DNA from: Aristolochia californica
Taxonomy: Eukaryota > Streptophyta > Magnoliopsida > Piperales > Aristolochiaceae
DNA: 64,000 bases
NCBI GenBank assembly: GCA_029961685.1
Contig: JARWKL010000016.1
Span: 7,022,358 to 7,086,357, forward strand
Reading direction: 5' to 3'
Shown here: positions 61,959 through 64,000 of the stretch, piece after piece
How positions within the stretch are numbered: position 1 is the stretch's first letter
Layout of the letters: each line of letters starts with the position of its first letter
Notes under the pieces: model-generated
Seen by the model: only the letters and a program-made list of their open reading frames with translations
The model's database searches: none
Told to the model about the DNA's origin: nothing
Program-made: the position numbers and the translations under genes

Positions 61959-64000
61959 GTGATTTTTAAGGATAGGCAAAAAGTGGGTTGTTTGGCTCTG
62001 GTAAATATCCAACCACTTGAGAATGTGATTTTTTCCACTCCTAGAGATTTTTGGATCATTAGGTCCACTTGCATCCTCAACATGTTTCTGGCATGCATAT
62101 CCACCACATTTAAAGCATGTTACGATCAGTTACAAGTCCCTTTCCTATAAAATTCCACCATGCTTATTATTAGGGGTTGTACTAGTGGAATTTCCCAAAC
62201 ATGGATAACAAAATCTTGGTGTTATTTTTTAGTGCGTGAAATAATTTTCAAATATTTTTTTTGCATACATGAACTCAAAAATTTTCATTTTGTTATGCCT
62301 TATATCTTTTTTGTTTATTAGAAAAATGGGAGAGTGAAACTCAAGTTTGGATCTGAAAACAAATTTGAGCATCCAAGATGGAAATGCAAAAATTCTTTGA
62401 GAGGTAGTTCCAAAAAGTATCTGTAATTTTTAAGGATAGGCAAAAAGTGGGTTGTTTGGCTCCGGTAAATATCACACCACTTGAGAATTTGAGTTTTTCC
62501 ACGCCTTGAAATTTTTGGATCATTAGGTCCACTTCCATCCACAACATGTTTCTGGCAAGCATATCCACCACATTTAAAGTATGTTAGGATGGGTTAGTAG
62601 CCCCATTCCAATAAAATTCCACCAAGTTTATTATTAGGGGTTGTACTAGTGGAATTTCCCAAACATGGATAACAAAACCATAGAGTTCATTCTTAGAGCG
62701 TGAAATAATTTAAAAATTTTTTTTAGCCATACATGAACTCTAAAATTTCATTTTGTTATGCCTTATATCTATTTTGTTTACGAGAAAAATAGGAGAGTGA
62801 AAACTCAAGTTTGGATCTGAAAACAAATTTGTGCATCCAAGATGGAAATACACAAATGCTAAGAGAGATAGTTCCAAAAAGTATCGGTGATTTTTTAGGA
62901 AAGGCCAACAGTGGGTAGTTTGGCTCCGCTAATTATCAAACCACTTGAGAATTTGATTTTTCCCACTCCTTGAAATTTTTGGATCATTAGGTCCACTTGC
63001 ATCCTTAACATGTTTCTGGCATGCATATCCACCACATTTAAAGCATGTTAGGATCAGTTAGAAATCCCTTTCCTATAAAATTCCACCAAGCTTATTATTG
63101 GGGGTTGTACTAGTGGAATTTCCCAAACATGGATGACAAAACCTTGGTGTTCATTTTTCGTGAAGGAAATAATTTTCAAAATTTTTTTTTTGCATACATG
63201 AACTCTTAAATTTTCATTTTGTTATGACTTATATCATTTTTGGTTACGAGAAAAATGGGAGAGTGAAAACTCAAGTTTAGATCTGGAAACAAATTGGAGC
63301 ATCCAAGAATGAAATGCACAAATGCTGAGAGAGATAGTTCCAAAAAGTATCTGTGATTTTTAAGGATAGGCAAAAAGTTGGTTGTTTGGCTCTGGTAAAT
63401 ATCCAACCACTTGAAAATTTGATTTTTTCCACTCCTAGAAATTTTTGGATCATTAGGTCCACTTGTATCCTCAAGATGTTTCTGGCATGCATATCCACCA
63501 CAATTAAAGCATGTTACGATCAGTTACAAGTCCCTTTCCTATAAAATTACACCATGCTTATTATTAGGGGTTGTACTAGTGAAATTTCCCAAACATCGAT
63601 AACAAACCCTTGGAGTTCATTTTTAGAGTGTGAAATAATTTTCAAATTTTTTTTTTTGCATACATGAACTCTAAAATTTCATTTTGTTATGCCTTATATC
63701 TATTTTGTTTACGAGAAAAATAGGAGAGTGAAAACTCAAGTTTGGATCTGAAAACAAATTTGAGCATCCAAGATGGAAATGCACAAATGCTAAGAGAGAT
63801 AGTTCCAAAAAGTATCGGTGATTTTTTAGGAAAGGCCAAAAGTGGTAGTTTGGCTCCGCTAAATATCACACCACTTGAGAATTTGATTTTTTCCACTCCT
63901 TGAAATTTTTGGATCATTTGGTCCACTTGCATCCTCAACATGTTTCTGGCATGCATATCCACCACATTTAAAGCATGTTAGGATCAGGTAGAAATCCCTT
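61959..64000. repeat. 8-unit period of ~3.72 kb, third copy, cut by the window edge
   Basis: It repeats the markers GAATGTGATTTTTTCC with GAGATTTTTGG, TTTATTAGAAAAATGG (62310), CTTTGAGAGG (62395), GATTTTTTAGGAAAGGCC (62890) and TTTGGTTACGAG (63240). At 63.66-63.88 kb the GGAAAGGCC unit recurs, with AAAAATAGGAGAGTG and TATCGGTGATTTTTTAGG shared with 62.78-62.93 kb. This is a two-unit (931-bp) duplication at the very edge. Confidence 0.7.

Larger units (their letters stand above)
5255..64000. repeat. Satellite array, right segment (about 126.5 units of ~465 bp)
   Basis: The same unit as on the left resumes at caagcttattatt and continues uninterrupted and in one orientation to the right edge. 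No inversion and no second non-satellite insert was seen. The unit, started at the HindIII site, has this order: AAGCTTATTATTAGGGG; an ACTAGT box; a CAAACATGGATAAC block; a T-run of about 7-15; CATGAACTCTAAAATTTTC; TTACGAGAAAAATGGGAGAG; GAGCATCCAAGATGGAAATG; GTGATTTTTAAGGATAGG; an imperfect inverted repeat; GGATCATTAGGTCCACTTGC; GGCATGCATATCC; and AGGATCAGTTAGAAGTCCC. Units from 5.3 to about 39 kb are individually diverged. From about 39 kb on they fall into multi-unit blocks, listed separately. There is no gene-sized open frame, RNA gene or CRISPR-type structure anywhere in this stretch. Confidence 0.98.

Noticed and set aside
1..64000. Many short open frames of 60-130 codons on both strands, some sharing similar translations.
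   Set aside because: All lie within the satellite unit, recur at the 465-bp period, shift and break by indels, and show substitutions at all codon positions. None has a recognisable domain or a start context that sets it apart. They are by-products of the repeat.
1..64000. Regularly spaced repeats considered as a CRISPR array.
   Set aside because: The repeat unit is about 465 bp with no alternation of short repeat and unique spacer, and no cas-like gene is present.
1..64000. Naming a particular satellite family or plant species.
   Set aside because: I do not recognise the unit from memory with enough certainty. A search of the 465-bp consensus against repeat databases would settle it.

Overview
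The window is almost entirely one tandem satellite array. A unit of about 464-465 bp (my hand-built consensus is 464 bp and about 34% G+C) repeats head to tail roughly 137 times, all in one orientation, and runs off both ends, so the true array is longer than 64 kb. I found no protein gene, tRNA, rRNA, CRISPR array or intact transposon. The many short open frames are the same two or three frames of the satellite unit recurring in each copy; I treat them as non-coding. The setting looks like a nuclear heterochromatic block (centromeric, pericentromeric or subtelomeric) of a eukaryote, most likely a flowering plant. That rests on the long A+T-rich unit, higher-order amplification and an insert resembling plant promoter/leader or LTR sequence. 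I do not recognise the satellite family and do not name a species.

Layout. 1-4882: array, about 10.5 units. 4883-5254: the only clear non-satellite DNA, a 372-bp fragment that replaces about 121 bp of one unit. 5255-64000: array, about 126.5 units. From the left edge to about 39 kb the units are diverged, and related units are scattered (1-780 with 11.85-12.64 kb; 1.25-1.7 kb with 15.9-16.35 kb; 27.05-27.75 kb with 37.07-37.75 kb). Local 4- and 7-unit mosaics lie at 21.6-29 kb and 33-35.7 kb. From about 39 kb rightward the array is organised into multi-unit blocks.

The right-hand blocks are nested. A 1,393-bp trimer is duplicated with no difference that I could see (43445-44837 and 44838-46230), and one further unit is copied behind it. 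A 3,249-bp heptamer is duplicated (46221-49469 and 49470-52716). A segment at 41.1-44.8 kb recurs about 11,607 bp away at 52.7-56.4 kb. An 8-unit period of about 3.72 kb runs from 54.5 kb to the right edge. These nested copies of different apparent age record successive amplification, probably by unequal exchange or a replication-based process.

Within the unit I see HindIII (AAGCTT), SpeI (ACTAGT) and overlapping SphI/NsiI sites, one long T-run of variable length, a conserved imperfect inverted repeat, and a 17-bp motif resembling the CENP-B box (7 of 9 core bases in the common form, 8 of 9 in one unit). The last two are pattern observations; their function is unproven.
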